DNA of 64,000 bases. It comes from Streptomyces solicavernae (lineage in GTDB: Bacteria; Actinomycetota; Actinomycetes; Streptomycetales; Streptomycetaceae). Under the pieces are notes generated by a model. That model saw only the letters and a program-made list of their open reading frames with translations, did no database searches and was not told the DNA's origin. The stretch covers positions 248,001-312,000 of the forward strand of contig NZ_JASCIR010000002.1 of the NCBI RefSeq assembly GCF_029968095.1, read 5' to 3'. Within the stretch, counting starts at the first letter, position 1. Each line of letters starts with the position of its first letter. The position numbers were made by a program, and so were the translations under genes. Below, in pieces: positions 56,853 to 64,000 of the stretch.

Positions 56853-57932
56853 GTGAAACGCCCGACCTGGCCGTCCCGGCTGCCGATCGACCCGTACGTC
56901 CTGCTGCTGCTCGGCACGGTGGGGATCGCCGCGCTTCTGCCCGCGCGCGGCACGGGCGCCGACGTCGCCTCCGGCGCGGCCACCGCGGCCGTCGCCTTCC
57001 TGTTCTTCCTCTACGGGGTCCGCCTCTCCACCCGCGAGGCGCTCGACGGGCTGCGCAACTGGCGGCTCCACCTCACCGTCATCGCCTGCACCTTCGCCGT
57101 GTTCCCACTGCTCGGCCTGGCCGCGGGCGGGCTCGTGCCGTACGTCCTGACGCCCGCGCTCTACAGCGGCTTCCTGTTCCTGACCCTCGTACCGTCGACC
57201 GTGCAGTCCTCGATCGCGTTCACCTCCATCGCGCGCGGCAACGTGCCCGCCGCGATCTGCGCCGGGTCGTTCTCCTCGCTCGCCGGGATCGTGCTCACCC
57301 CGCTGCTCGCGGCCGGGCTGATCGGCGGGCACGCCGGGTTCTCCGCGGACTCGCTCGTGAAGATCGTGCTGCAGCTGCTCGTGCCGTTCCTCGCCGGGCA
57401 GTTCCTGCGCCGCTGGATCGGGCCGTTCGTCGCCCGGCACAAGAAGGTTCTGGGGTGGGTGGACCGCGGCTCCATCCTGCTCGTCGTGTACGCCGCGTTC
57501 AGCCAGGGCATGGTCGCCGGGATCTGGCACCAGGTCACCCCGCTGCGGCTGCTCGCGCTGCTCGGCGTGGAGGCCGTGCTGCTCGCCGTGATGCTGACAC
57601 TCACCTGGTTCGGGGCGAAGCGCCTCGGCTTCGGGCGGGCCGACCGGGTGGCGATCCAGTTCGCCGGGTCGAAGAAGTCCCTGGCGGCCGGGCTGCCCAT
57701 GGCGAGCGTCCTGTTCGGCGCGCAGGCCTCGCTCGCGGTGCTTCCGCTGATGCTGTTCCACCAGATGCAGCTGATGGTCTGCGCCGTCATCGCCAAGCGC
57801 CGCTCCCGCGACCTGGAGGCCTCGCCCGACGCCGCACCGCCCGCGCCGGAGCCGGACCCCGGTCCGATCAGTCGCCTGGAGCGAGCCGCAGCCGCAGGAA
57901 CCGTGGCCGGTACAGCGACACGTTCCGGCTGA
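56853..57932 (+). CDS. Bile acid:sodium symporter family transporter (SLC10A7-like)
   Basis: 359-aa membrane protein with about ten transmembrane segments, beginning YVLLLLGTVGIAALLP. The motifs FLTLVPSTVQSSIAFTSIARGN and FAGSKKSLAAGLPMASVLF match the two discontinuous-helix motifs of the BASS/SLC10 fold. Bacterial members transport pantoate, keto acids or steroids rather than bile acids. The GTG at 56853 is the start (TGGAG upstream). Its C-terminal tail overlaps the convergent DUF4185 gene by 65 bp. It is probably controlled by the divergent LysR gene. Confidence 0.9.
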   Translation: MKRPTWPSRLPIDPYVLLLLGTVGIAALLPARGTGADVASGAATAAVAFLFFLYGVRLSTREALDGLRNWRLHLTVIACTFAVFPLLGLAAGGLVPYVLTPALYSGFLFLTLVPSTVQSSIAFTSIARGNVPAAICAGSFSSLAGIVLTPLLAAGLIGGHAGFSADSLVKIVLQLLVPFLAGQFLRRWIGPFVARHKKVLGWVDRGSILLVVYAAFSQGMVAGIWHQVTPLRLLALLGVEAVLLAVMLTLTWFGAKRLGFGRADRVAIQFAGSKKSLAAGLPMASVLFGAQASLAVLPLMLFHQMQLMVCAVIAKRRSRDLEASPDAAPPAPEPDPGPISRLERAAAAGTVAGTATRSG

Positions 57933-59145
57933 CGTTGGCCTGCGCGGCCCGCGGGTCCGGGTCCAGCCAGTTCACGTCGTAGCTGAGCAGCAGCCGGCCG
58001 TCGTCGCCGCGCAGCGCCGGGTGCGCCTGCGGGTTGTAGACGGCCGTGCGCTGCTGCGGCGCGCTGTCCGCCGGCAGCGGCGGCGTGAACCCCTTCGCCG
58101 GGCCGTGCCACGGGCCGGACGGGGCGCACGACCAGTACGACGTGATCGTCGACAGGCCCTCCACCCCCGCCGCCATGGTGAACAGCACCCACGTCCCCTC
58201 GTCCCGTACGACGGTGTACGCGCTGCCCACGCCCTTCTTCGCCCCGTCCCCGAGCACCGGCGCCGCCCGGTCGCCCCAACCCTCGCCGTCCCAGTACCGC
58301 CAGGCGCCGGGCTCGGCGAGCCGCCCGCGCGGGACGCGCGCCAGGAACGCCTGCGACGCGGCCCCCGTCGCCGTCTTCCCGTCGTTGCCGCCGAAGACGT
58401 ACGTGTACTCCTCGCCGTCGACCGCGGTCGTCCCGTACAGGACGCGCTCGGCCGGGTCCTGGACCGTGCTCTGGTCGGAGACCCGGACCACGCCCTCCAG
58501 GCGCAGGCCGGGCAGGGAGAGGGTGGCGACCTCCGTGGCCAGCGGCAGGCCGTAGATCCACGGGCCGGTGCCGGTGGCGCGGGTCCAGAGCAGGACCCGG
58601 ACCACCTGCTCGGCGGAGCCGGGGGAGCGCGGCTCGACCTTCGCCGCGACCGGCCAGCGCCACTGCCCGGCCGCCGGATCGGCGAACACCGGCGCGGGCA
58701 GCGTCCGCTCAAGACGGCCCGAACGGTCCATCACCACCGCTGAGTTGCGTACGAAGGGTGCGCTGCCGTCGCGCCAGGAGTGCGGCTGGCCCGACCGGTT
58801 CGGCGGCGCGTGCACCCGGCCGAGGAACGTGTCCGAGAAGAGCCACAGGACCCGGCCGTCCGGGAGGCGCACCGAGTGCGTGCCGTCGCCGCCGGACCAG
58901 TCGTCGGCGCGCGACGCGTCGTCGCCGTACCGGGTGAACTCCCCGGTCGTGCCCTGGTCCGGCGCCCAGGACGCCACCTTGCGCGGGGCGCACGCGGCGC
59001 CGGCCTCCCGGCCGTCCGTCGCCGGGAGGGCGGCGAGCAGGGCGCCCACCAGGACCGCGGCGAGCAGCAGCACCACACCGGCGCCGAACTGCCGCCGCCG
59101 GCCCGCGGGAACCCTCGTACGCTTCGTACGCTCAGCGGCCGACAC
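57868..59145 (-). CDS. Exported DUF4185 (beta-propeller) protein
   Basis: 425-aa protein with an N-terminal Arg-rich stretch and one hydrophobic segment (FGAGVVLLLAAVLVGALLAAL), acting as signal anchor, and an extracellular five-bladed-type propeller. The DUF4185 region has VWLFSDTFLG-like WLFSDTFLGRV, VYNPQAHPALRG and LLLSYDVNWLD segments; some relatives are glycoside hydrolases acting on arabinan or fructofuranose. The GTG at 59145 is the start. It ends 10 bp upstream of the convergently placed symporter overlap and is followed in the same direction, upstream, by the sialidase gene, so it is likely the second gene of a sialidase-DUF4185 unit. Confidence 0.88.
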   Translation of the reverse strand: MSAAERTKRTRVPAGRRRQFGAGVVLLLAAVLVGALLAALPATDGREAGAACAPRKVASWAPDQGTTGEFTRYGDDASRADDWSGGDGTHSVRLPDGRVLWLFSDTFLGRVHAPPNRSGQPHSWRDGSAPFVRNSAVVMDRSGRLERTLPAPVFADPAAGQWRWPVAAKVEPRSPGSAEQVVRVLLWTRATGTGPWIYGLPLATEVATLSLPGLRLEGVVRVSDQSTVQDPAERVLYGTTAVDGEEYTYVFGGNDGKTATGAASQAFLARVPRGRLAEPGAWRYWDGEGWGDRAAPVLGDGAKKGVGSAYTVVRDEGTWVLFTMAAGVEGLSTITSYWSCAPSGPWHGPAKGFTPPLPADSAPQQRTAVYNPQAHPALRGDDGRLLLSYDVNWLDPDPRAAQANVSRNVSLYRPRFLRLRLAPGD

Positions 59146-59155
59146 GCACCGGACG

Positions 59156-61078
59156 TTAACGGCTGCCGTTGATCCGGTCCATGGGCAGCCACAGCACGGT
59201 GCCGCGTGTCACAGCGGACTTGGCACGTCCCTGCTGTCCCTGCCGTCCCAGGCGTTTCACCTCGGCGTCGCTCAACGCCCGGTCCCAGACCCGGACTTCG
59301 TCCAGCGCACCGGCGAAGTGCTGGCGGCTGTCGACGCGTTGGCCGATGTGCACCCCGAACCCGGAGGTGCGGGTCACCGAGCCTGGAGCGGCGGCCGTGG
59401 CGGCCTTCGCGCCGTCGACGGTCAGGCTGAACTCTCCACCCGAACGGCGCAGTACGGCGTGGTGCCATGCCCCGTCGTTGTGCGCGGAGGGGCTGCGCAC
59501 CCATGCCGAGCGGGGCGCGGCGGCCCCGTCCCTGGCGGTCATCAGGCCGGTGATCCGCCCCGAGCCGGGCTCCGCGCGCAGCCACACCTGCGGCTGGTTG
59601 GTGCCGACCCCGCCCATCCACAGCAGCGGATGGTTCCCGCTCGCCGCCGAGTAGCGGAACCACACGGACGCCGTGAAGTCCTTCTCGTACAGCGGGAGTT
59701 GCGAGCGGTAGGGCAGGCGTACGGCGTCGTCCCGGCCGTCGAGGGCGAGCGCCCCGCCGAACCGGCCGGGGGTCTGCCGGGCGCCGCCGAGCACGGCCCC
59801 GCCGGGCGCGCCGGACGCCAGGTCGGGGGTGGTCGGGTCGGGGCCGCGGCGGGGCTTCAGCCAGTCCTCGGTGAAGCGGGCGAAGCGGATCTCGTCGCGC
59901 GCGTCCACCGCGCCGCCCTCGTAGAGGAGGCCGACGGTCGCCGGGGAGCTGTCCGCGCCGCCGATCGCCACCATGTCGGAGTAGCCGGACCAGTCGGTCG
60001 TCACGACCGTGCCGCGGTCCACGCTCTCCCAGGTGCGGCCCTCGTCGTACGAGGAACGCACCATCATCGTGCGCCGCCGGTCCGGGTCGGCCGGGCAGGA
60101 GAGCAGCATCCGGCTCTCAAGGCCGACGGTGGCGCACTGCACTTGGGGTGCGTACAGGTCCGGGATCGCGCGGAACTTGCCGTCGAAGGTCGCGCCGCCG
60201 TCGCGGCTCACGGCGTGCGTGCGGTGGCCCAGGTCGGTGCCGTCCTGCTCGCGGCCGCTGACGTAGATCTCGCCGTTGCCCCGCTCGGTGAGCGTCACCT
60301 CGGAGGGCTTCTGGCGGAACGTGCCGTCCTGCGCTATCGGCCAGGAGTCGGTCGCGCCGATCTTCCAGGTGTCGCCGCCGTCGTCGCTGAGGATCAGGGC
60401 GGCGTGGTTGGCGGTGACCCGACTGCCGTTCCACGTCTCGGTGTTGACGCCGAACACGAGCCGCCCGGCATGCGGCCCCTGCTTCAGCTGGATGCCGTGC
60501 ACGGGGCCGGTCGCGTACCAGGAGTTCCAGTGCTCGGGCAGGATCTGGTCGCTCAGGTCGCGGGGCTTCGACCAGGTGCGGCCGTCGTCGTCGCTGTACT
60601 GGAGGTGCGGGGTGCGCTCACAGGGCACGTCGCAGTTGCCGCCGCCGGGCTTGCCCGGGTTCCAGGTCTCGGCGAGCAGGATCCGGCCACTCTCGCGGTC
60701 CACCATGGGCGCGGGGTTGCCGTGGGTGTCACCGGCGCCCTCGTTGATCACCTGGAGCGGGCCCCAGGTGCGGCCGCCGTCGGTGGAGCGTTTGAGGACG
60801 AGGTCTATGTCGCCCGCGTCGGTGCAGTCGTTGACCCGGCCCTCGGCGAAGGCGAGCAGGGTCCCCGCCTTCGTCTGGACGACGGCGGGGATGCGGAAGC
60901 AGGCGTAGCCCGGGTCCTGGGAGGCCTTGAAGAGGACCTGCTGCGTGAAGTCCGCGGCGCTCGGTGCGGCCTGCGCGGTGGGTGCGGCCACGGCGAGGGC
61001 TGCGAGTGCGGCGAGGAGGGGGCGTAAGGCCCTGCGGGGACGTGCTTTTGGGAGTCGTGCGCGGAGTCCGGACGGCAT
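59156..61078 (-). CDS. Secreted exo-alpha-sialidase with C-terminal LamG-type domain
   Basis: 640-aa GH33-type sialidase. The signal peptide is cleaved near AQA-AP (about residue 37). The six-bladed propeller contains the sialidase hallmark FRIP (61-64) and at least four Asp-box motifs (STDGGRTWG, SDDDGRTWS, SDDGGDTWK, SRDGGATFD). A concanavalin/LamG-like carbohydrate-binding module follows from about residue 420 (FTASVWFRYSAASGNHPLLWMGG). It would cleave terminal sialic acid or a related sugar outside the cell. It lies 10 bp upstream of the DUF4185 gene, so the two are probably co-expressed on a glycan substrate. A perfect inverted repeat sits in its promoter region. Confidence 0.93.
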   Translation of the reverse strand: MPSGLRARLPKARPRRALRPLLAALAALAVAAPTAQAAPSAADFTQQVLFKASQDPGYACFRIPAVVQTKAGTLLAFAEGRVNDCTDAGDIDLVLKRSTDGGRTWGPLQVINEGAGDTHGNPAPMVDRESGRILLAETWNPGKPGGGNCDVPCERTPHLQYSDDDGRTWSKPRDLSDQILPEHWNSWYATGPVHGIQLKQGPHAGRLVFGVNTETWNGSRVTANHAALILSDDGGDTWKIGATDSWPIAQDGTFRQKPSEVTLTERGNGEIYVSGREQDGTDLGHRTHAVSRDGGATFDGKFRAIPDLYAPQVQCATVGLESRMLLSCPADPDRRRTMMVRSSYDEGRTWESVDRGTVVTTDWSGYSDMVAIGGADSSPATVGLLYEGGAVDARDEIRFARFTEDWLKPRRGPDPTTPDLASGAPGGAVLGGARQTPGRFGGALALDGRDDAVRLPYRSQLPLYEKDFTASVWFRYSAASGNHPLLWMGGVGTNQPQVWLRAEPGSGRITGLMTARDGAAAPRSAWVRSPSAHNDGAWHHAVLRRSGGEFSLTVDGAKAATAAAPGSVTRTSGFGVHIGQRVDSRQHFAGALDEVRVWDRALSDAEVKRLGRQGQQGRAKSAVTRGTVLWLPMDRINGSR

Positions 61079-61128
61079 GCTGAGACCTGCCCTTCAGCTG
61101 TGCTGCGCGGCATCTGATTTCGCGTCAT

Positions 61129-61154
61129 CCGGACATCCCACGTCCAATGTCCGG
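61129..61154. promoter_or_regulatory. Candidate operator for the sialidase gene
   Basis: Perfect inverted repeat ccggacat-N10-atgtccgg, 51-76 bp upstream of the sialidase start. On the minus strand it overlaps TTGGAC, a possible -35. GntR or ROK-type sugar repressors bind such sites. Confidence 0.5.
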
Positions 61155-61220
61155 TTTGGAGACCGTACTTGGGGTGGCAGTCGCCGACAAGGACCTGTGC
61201 GTGGGGGATGGTGGCGGCCT

Positions 61221-61253
61221 TGTGCTTCCCCTCCCCGCCCCTTCCCGAAGGAC
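61221..61253 (-). repeat. Dispersed ttcgggaagggg element, copy 4 (inverted)
   Basis: Reverse complement reads ccttcgggaaggggcgggg, then aggggaagcac. It lies in the sialidase upstream region. Confidence 0.65.
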
Positions 61254-61319
61254 CTGCGGTCGGCCACGGGGGCCGGCCCCCGGACTGGGCAAGGGACGTC
61301 CGAGGGAACGCGTGCCGGG

Positions 61320-61355
61320 CCCGGCCGGTGCAGGGGGCGCTCCTCACCGGCCGGG
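61320..61355 (-). terminator. Putative terminator after fdhD copy 2
   Basis: Stem cccggccggtg (61320-61330) pairs with caccggccggg (61345-61355), 14-nt loop, beginning 33 nt after the fdhD stop codon in its direction of transcription. Confidence 0.6.
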
Positions 61356-61387
61356 GCCCCGCCGCCGTGTAGGCGGGCGGGTCGCAG

Positions 61388-62266
61388 TCAGCCCTGCAGG
61401 GCGATGCGATGGTCGCCCGCGTACACGTTCATGGAGGCGCCGCGCAGGAAGCCCACAAGCGTGAGCCCCGACTCGGCCGCCAGGTCCACGGCGAGGGAGG
61501 ACGGCGCCGAGACCGCGGCGAGTACCGGAATCCCGGCCATCACGGCCTTCTGCGCCAGCTCGAACGAGGCGCGCCCGGAGACAAGCAGGATCGTGCGGGC
61601 CAGCGGAAGGCGGCCGTCCTGCAGGGCGCGGCCGACCAGCTTGTCGACCGCGTTGTGCCGCCCCACGTCCTCCCGCACGTCGATCAGCTCGCCGTCCTCC
61701 GTGAACAGCGCCGCCGCGTGCAGGCCCCCGGTCCGGTCGAAGACCCGCTGGGCCGCCCGCAGCCGGTCGGGGAGGCAGGCGAGCAGTTCGGGGTCGAGCC
61801 GGACCGGGGGAGTGCTGCGTTTCTGGTGGTCCGCGCCGTGCGTGCCGTCGCCGGCCGCGTCGTCGATGGGCCAGCGCGCCGTGGTACGTACGGCGTCCAG
61901 GCTGGCCTTGCCGCAGAGACCGCAGGACGAGGACGTGTAGACGTTCCGTTCCAGGGTGATGTCCGGGAGGACGACGCCGGGCGCGGTCGACACGTCCACC
62001 ACGTTGTACGTGTTGGAGCCCTCCGCCGTGGCGCCCGCGCAGTACACGATGGAGCGCAGCTCGTCCGCGTCGCCGAGGACGCCCTCGCTCACCAGGAACC
62101 CGGCGGCGAGCGCGAAGTCGTCGCCCGGTGTGCGCATCGTGATCGCGAGGGGCTTGCCGTTCAGGCGGATTTCCAGCGGCTCCTCCGCGACCAGCGTGTC
62201 CGGGCGGGTCGAGACCGCCCCGTCCCGGACACGGATGACGCGGCGTCGCTCGGTGACGCGTCCCAT
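61388..62266 (-). CDS. fdhD: Formate dehydrogenase accessory sulfurtransferase FdhD (copy 2)
   Basis: 292-aa FdhD with the catalytic pair C115/C118 in SSSCGLCGKAS, the REDVGRHNAVDK motif and SGRASFELAQK. It is paralogous to the FdhD at 3356-4276 (identical start MGRVT and blocks) but lacks the Gly/Ser insertion near residue 82 and instead has a charged insertion around 130-150 (GDGTHGADHQKRS). It starts 7 nt after the stop of the iron-sulfur FDH subunit gene and is likely co-translated with it. The gene stands exactly where the molybdopterin catalytic domain of an NAD-linked FDH would be encoded. Confidence 0.95.
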   Translation of the reverse strand: MGRVTERRRVIRVRDGAVSTRPDTLVAEEPLEIRLNGKPLAITMRTPGDDFALAAGFLVSEGVLGDADELRSIVYCAGATAEGSNTYNVVDVSTAPGVVLPDITLERNVYTSSSCGLCGKASLDAVRTTARWPIDDAAGDGTHGADHQKRSTPPVRLDPELLACLPDRLRAAQRVFDRTGGLHAAALFTEDGELIDVREDVGRHNAVDKLVGRALQDGRLPLARTILLVSGRASFELAQKAVMAGIPVLAAVSAPSSLAVDLAAESGLTLVGFLRGASMNVYAGDHRIALQG

Positions 62267-62273
62267 CAGGTGA

Positions 62274-63134
62274 TCAGTCCCGGTTCTGTACGTGTTGGTA
62301 GCCGAAGCGGCCCTTGATGCAGAGGTTGCCGTGGGTCACCGGATTGTCGTGCGGCGAGGTGACCTTGACGATCTCATTGTCCTGCACGTGCAGCGTCAGA
62401 TTGCAGCCCACACCGCAGTACGCGCACACCGTGGTCGTCTCCGTCTGCGCCTCCTCGTCCCACGTACCGGCCGCCCGCATGTCGAACTCGGACTTGAAGC
62501 TCAGCGCGCCCGTGGGGCACACCTCGATGCAGTTGCCGCAGTACACGCACGCCGAGTCGGTGAGCGGGGCGTCGTGCTCGACGGCGATCCGGGCGTCGAA
62601 GCCGCGCCCGGCGACGGCGATGGCGAAGGTGTTCTGCCACTGCTCGCCGCAGGCGTCCACGCACTTGTAGCAGAGGATGCACTTGTCGTAGTCGCGTACG
62701 TACAGGTCGTTGTCGACCTTCGGGGACTCGTTCAGGCGGGCCGCGTCCGGGCCGAAGCGGCCGGGCTTCGCCTCGTACTCCTTCAGCCACTCCTGGACGC
62801 GCGGCGTGGTCGACAAGTCGACCGAGGACGCGAGGAGTTCGAGGACCAGCCTGCGGCTGTGCCGGGCGCGCTCGGTGTCCGTGCGGACCGCCATCCCGGG
62901 CTCGGCCCTGCGGGAACAGGCGGGTGCCAGGGTGCGTGCGCCCTCGACCTCCACCACGCACACCCGGCAGGCGTTCTTGGGGGTGAGTGTGTCGCCCTCG
63001 CAGAGCGTCGGGATGTCCTTGCCGGCGGCCCGGCAGGCGTCCAGGACGGTGGCGCCCTCGGGGACCCGGACCGGTTCGCCGTCGAGCGTGAACTCCACGA
63101 GGCGACGCGGCGGCTGCAGCGGAATGGCGGTCAT
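62274..63134 (-). CDS. NAD-linked formate dehydrogenase iron-sulfur subunit lacking the catalytic domain
   Basis: 286 aa. The order is that of the N-terminal third of FdsA/HoxU-like FDH alpha subunits: a [2Fe-2S] domain (C45, C56, C59, C73), two ferredoxin [4Fe-4S] clusters (C152-C162 and C196-C206) and then the [4Fe-4S] motif that normally opens the molybdopterin domain (C237, C240, C244, C272). It stops at CIKGRFGYQHVQNRD, where the catalytic domain would begin. It would pass electrons between a catalytic partner and the NuoF-like subunit upstream. The ATG at 63134 is one of four near-identical start regions in a tandem array; only this one leads into the domain. Confidence 0.93.
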   Translation of the reverse strand: MTAIPLQPPRRLVEFTLDGEPVRVPEGATVLDACRAAGKDIPTLCEGDTLTPKNACRVCVVEVEGARTLAPACSRRAEPGMAVRTDTERARHSRRLVLELLASSVDLSTTPRVQEWLKEYEAKPGRFGPDAARLNESPKVDNDLYVRDYDKCILCYKCVDACGEQWQNTFAIAVAGRGFDARIAVEHDAPLTDSACVYCGNCIEVCPTGALSFKSEFDMRAAGTWDEEAQTETTTVCAYCGVGCNLTLHVQDNEIVKVTSPHDNPVTHGNLCIKGRFGYQHVQNRD

Positions 63135-63251
63135 GCGTACGCTCCCAGAAGGTCGAGGCGGTCGATGGCGGTCATGCGTAGTCCCGAGACGGCCGGTGGC
63201 GGTGGCGGTCATGCGTACGTCCCGAGACGGCCGGTGGCAGTCATGCGTACG
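63124..63251 (-). repeat. Reiterated stop/start region, 4 copies, 32-41 bp apart
   Basis: Copies of ggcggtcatgcgtac occur at about 63126, 63167, 63204 and 63236 (minus strand: gtacgcATGACCGCC). The one nearest the NuoF-like gene contains that gene's TGA overlapping an ATG (ATGA); the one farthest holds the used start of the iron-sulfur gene. An original 4-nt gene overlap appears to have expanded to about 107 bp. Confidence 0.92.
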
Positions 63252-64000
63252 TTCCAAGGCGGTCGATGGCCGACTCGACGGCGTTCCACGCGGTCTGGCC
63301 GAGGCCGCAGATCGAGGCGTCCTTCATGGCCCGCCCCACGTCCCGCAACAGCGCGATGTCGTCCGCCGCGGCGGCCCCCGTACGCTCGGCGATCCGGTGC
63401 AGCGCCTCCTCCTGCCGTACGGTGCCGACCCGGCAGGGCACGCACTGTCCGCAGGACTCGTCGCGGAAGAACTCGGCGATACGGAGGAGCAGGCGGGGCA
63501 GCGGGACGGTGTCGTCGAGGGCGAGCACGACGCCCGAGCCGAGGGTGGTGCCGGCCGCGCGCGTCCCCTCGAAGGTCAGCGGGATGTCCAGCTCGTCGCC
63601 GCGCACGAAGCCGCCCGCGGCACCGCCGAGCAGTACCGCCCTCAACTGGTCCGGCTTGCCCGCGAGTTCGAGCAGATCGCCGAGGGTCGCGCCGAACGGC
63701 AGCTCGTAGATGCCGGGGCGTTCGACCTTCCCGGAGACGCAGAACAGTTTCGGCCCGGTGGAGGCGGGGGTGCCGATGGCCGCGTACGCCTGCGCGCCCA
63801 TGGTCAGGATCGGCAGGACGTTCACCAGCGTCTCGACGTTGTTGGCGGTCGTCGGCTTGCCGAACAGGCCCTTCTCCACGGGGAACGGCGGCTTGGAGCG
63901 GGGCTCGCCCCGGTAGCCCTCGATGGAGTTGAACAGCGCGGTCTCCTCACCGCAGATGTACGCGCCCGCGCCGCGCCGGATCTCGATGTCGAAGGCGTAG
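63241..64000 (-). CDS. NuoF-like NADH-binding subunit of NAD-linked formate dehydrogenase (partial)
   Basis: The C-terminal 252 codons (5' end outside the window) of the flavin/NADH-binding subunit. The FMN/iron-sulfur motifs are GAGAYICGEETALFNSIEG, PRSKPPFP and GLFGKPTTANNVET, and the C-terminal [4Fe-4S] cluster is SCGQCVPCRVG plus a late Cys in ASICGLG. It would reduce NAD+ with electrons from formate oxidation, or the reverse. Its TGA is in the first copy of the reiterated stop/start array leading to the iron-sulfur subunit gene. A NuoE-like gene is expected further upstream. Confidence 0.94.
   Translation of the reverse strand, partial: YAFDIEIRRGAGAYICGEETALFNSIEGYRGEPRSKPPFPVEKGLFGKPTTANNVETLVNVLPILTMGAQAYAAIGTPASTGPKLFCVSGKVERPGIYELPFGATLGDLLELAGKPDQLRAVLLGGAAGGFVRGDELDIPLTFEGTRAAGTTLGSGVVLALDDTVPLPRLLLRIAEFFRDESCGQCVPCRVGTVRQEEALHRIAERTGAAAADDIALLRDVGRAMKDASICGLGQTAWNAVESAIDRLGTYA

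Larger units (their letters stand above)
61079..61387. other. 309-bp region between fdhD copy 2 and the sialidase gene
   Basis: It holds a candidate sialidase operator (61129-61154), an inverted copy of a dispersed element (61221-61253) and a terminator-like hairpin (61320-61355) after fdhD. No gene is seen in it. Confidence 0.7.

Overview
The window is very GC-rich DNA with strong third-position GC bias, GTG and TTG starts, GGAGG-type ribosome binding sites, and actinomycete families such as TIGR03086, MmyB-like regulators, DUF4185, a LivH-LivM-LivF fusion and NarGHJI of the Streptomyces kind. It is best read as a chromosomal piece of a Streptomyces or close relative. I see no rRNA, tRNA, CRISPR array, complete insertion sequence or prophage. 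Almost every stretch is coding, with gaps mostly under 300 bp.

Layout. 0.1-8.8 kb: a CDF cation exporter, two paralogous LysR regulators, then (all minus strand) a thioredoxin-fold protein, a type II NADH dehydrogenase, an FdhF/YdeP-type formate dehydrogenase, fdhD and a LysR gene. 9-11 kb: an internally deleted Clp ATPase remnant, a small unknown gene and a GreA/GreB-like factor. 11.1-18.5 kb: a peptidase block (M55 D-aminopeptidase, M20, S9, S66 LD-carboxypeptidase, secreted S15). 18.6-25.9 kb: VOC protein, methyltransferase, ABC-F ATPase, an ascorbate-type PTS (EIIAB plus EIIC) and small proteins. 26-30 kb: a lysine-free aminotransferase-like protein coupled to an NAPE-PLD-like hydrolase, then a DedA/metallo-hydrolase pair. 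30-38 kb: a resolvase-like orphan beside a perfect inverted repeat, a holin-like/phosphatase fusion, an amino acid permease, a nitrobindin, an OsmC protein and a stand-alone DnaK. 38-44.7 kb: narGHJI. 45-53.6 kb: MmyB-type regulator, PhhB, a His-rich methyltransferase, an aldo/keto reductase and a branched-chain amino acid ABC transporter. 53.6-61 kb: acyl-CoA synthetase, LysR with a divergent bile-acid-type symporter, and a secreted DUF4185/sialidase pair. 61.4-64 kb: a second fdhD with the diaphorase-side subunits of an NAD-linked formate dehydrogenase, running off the window.

How the genes fit together. Three loci concern anaerobic or microaerobic respiration (FdhF with NDH-2, NarGHJI, and the NAD-linked FDH module). 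The two fdhD genes sit at the two FDH loci. The second FDH locus has no catalytic domain: its iron-sulfur subunit stops exactly where the molybdopterin domain should start. The M55/M20/S9/S66 block suggests turnover of cell-wall or D-amino-acid peptides.

The most unusual structural feature is a set of about 19 short tandem repeats (7-41 bp units, 2-6 copies). They sit preferentially on gene boundaries and often contain the stop codon, the start codon or the Shine-Dalgarno sequence. Two dispersed intergenic-type elements also lie inside reading frames (fdhD and the Liv fusion), where they encode an extra loop and a linker. All family assignments come from reading the sequence; no searches were run.
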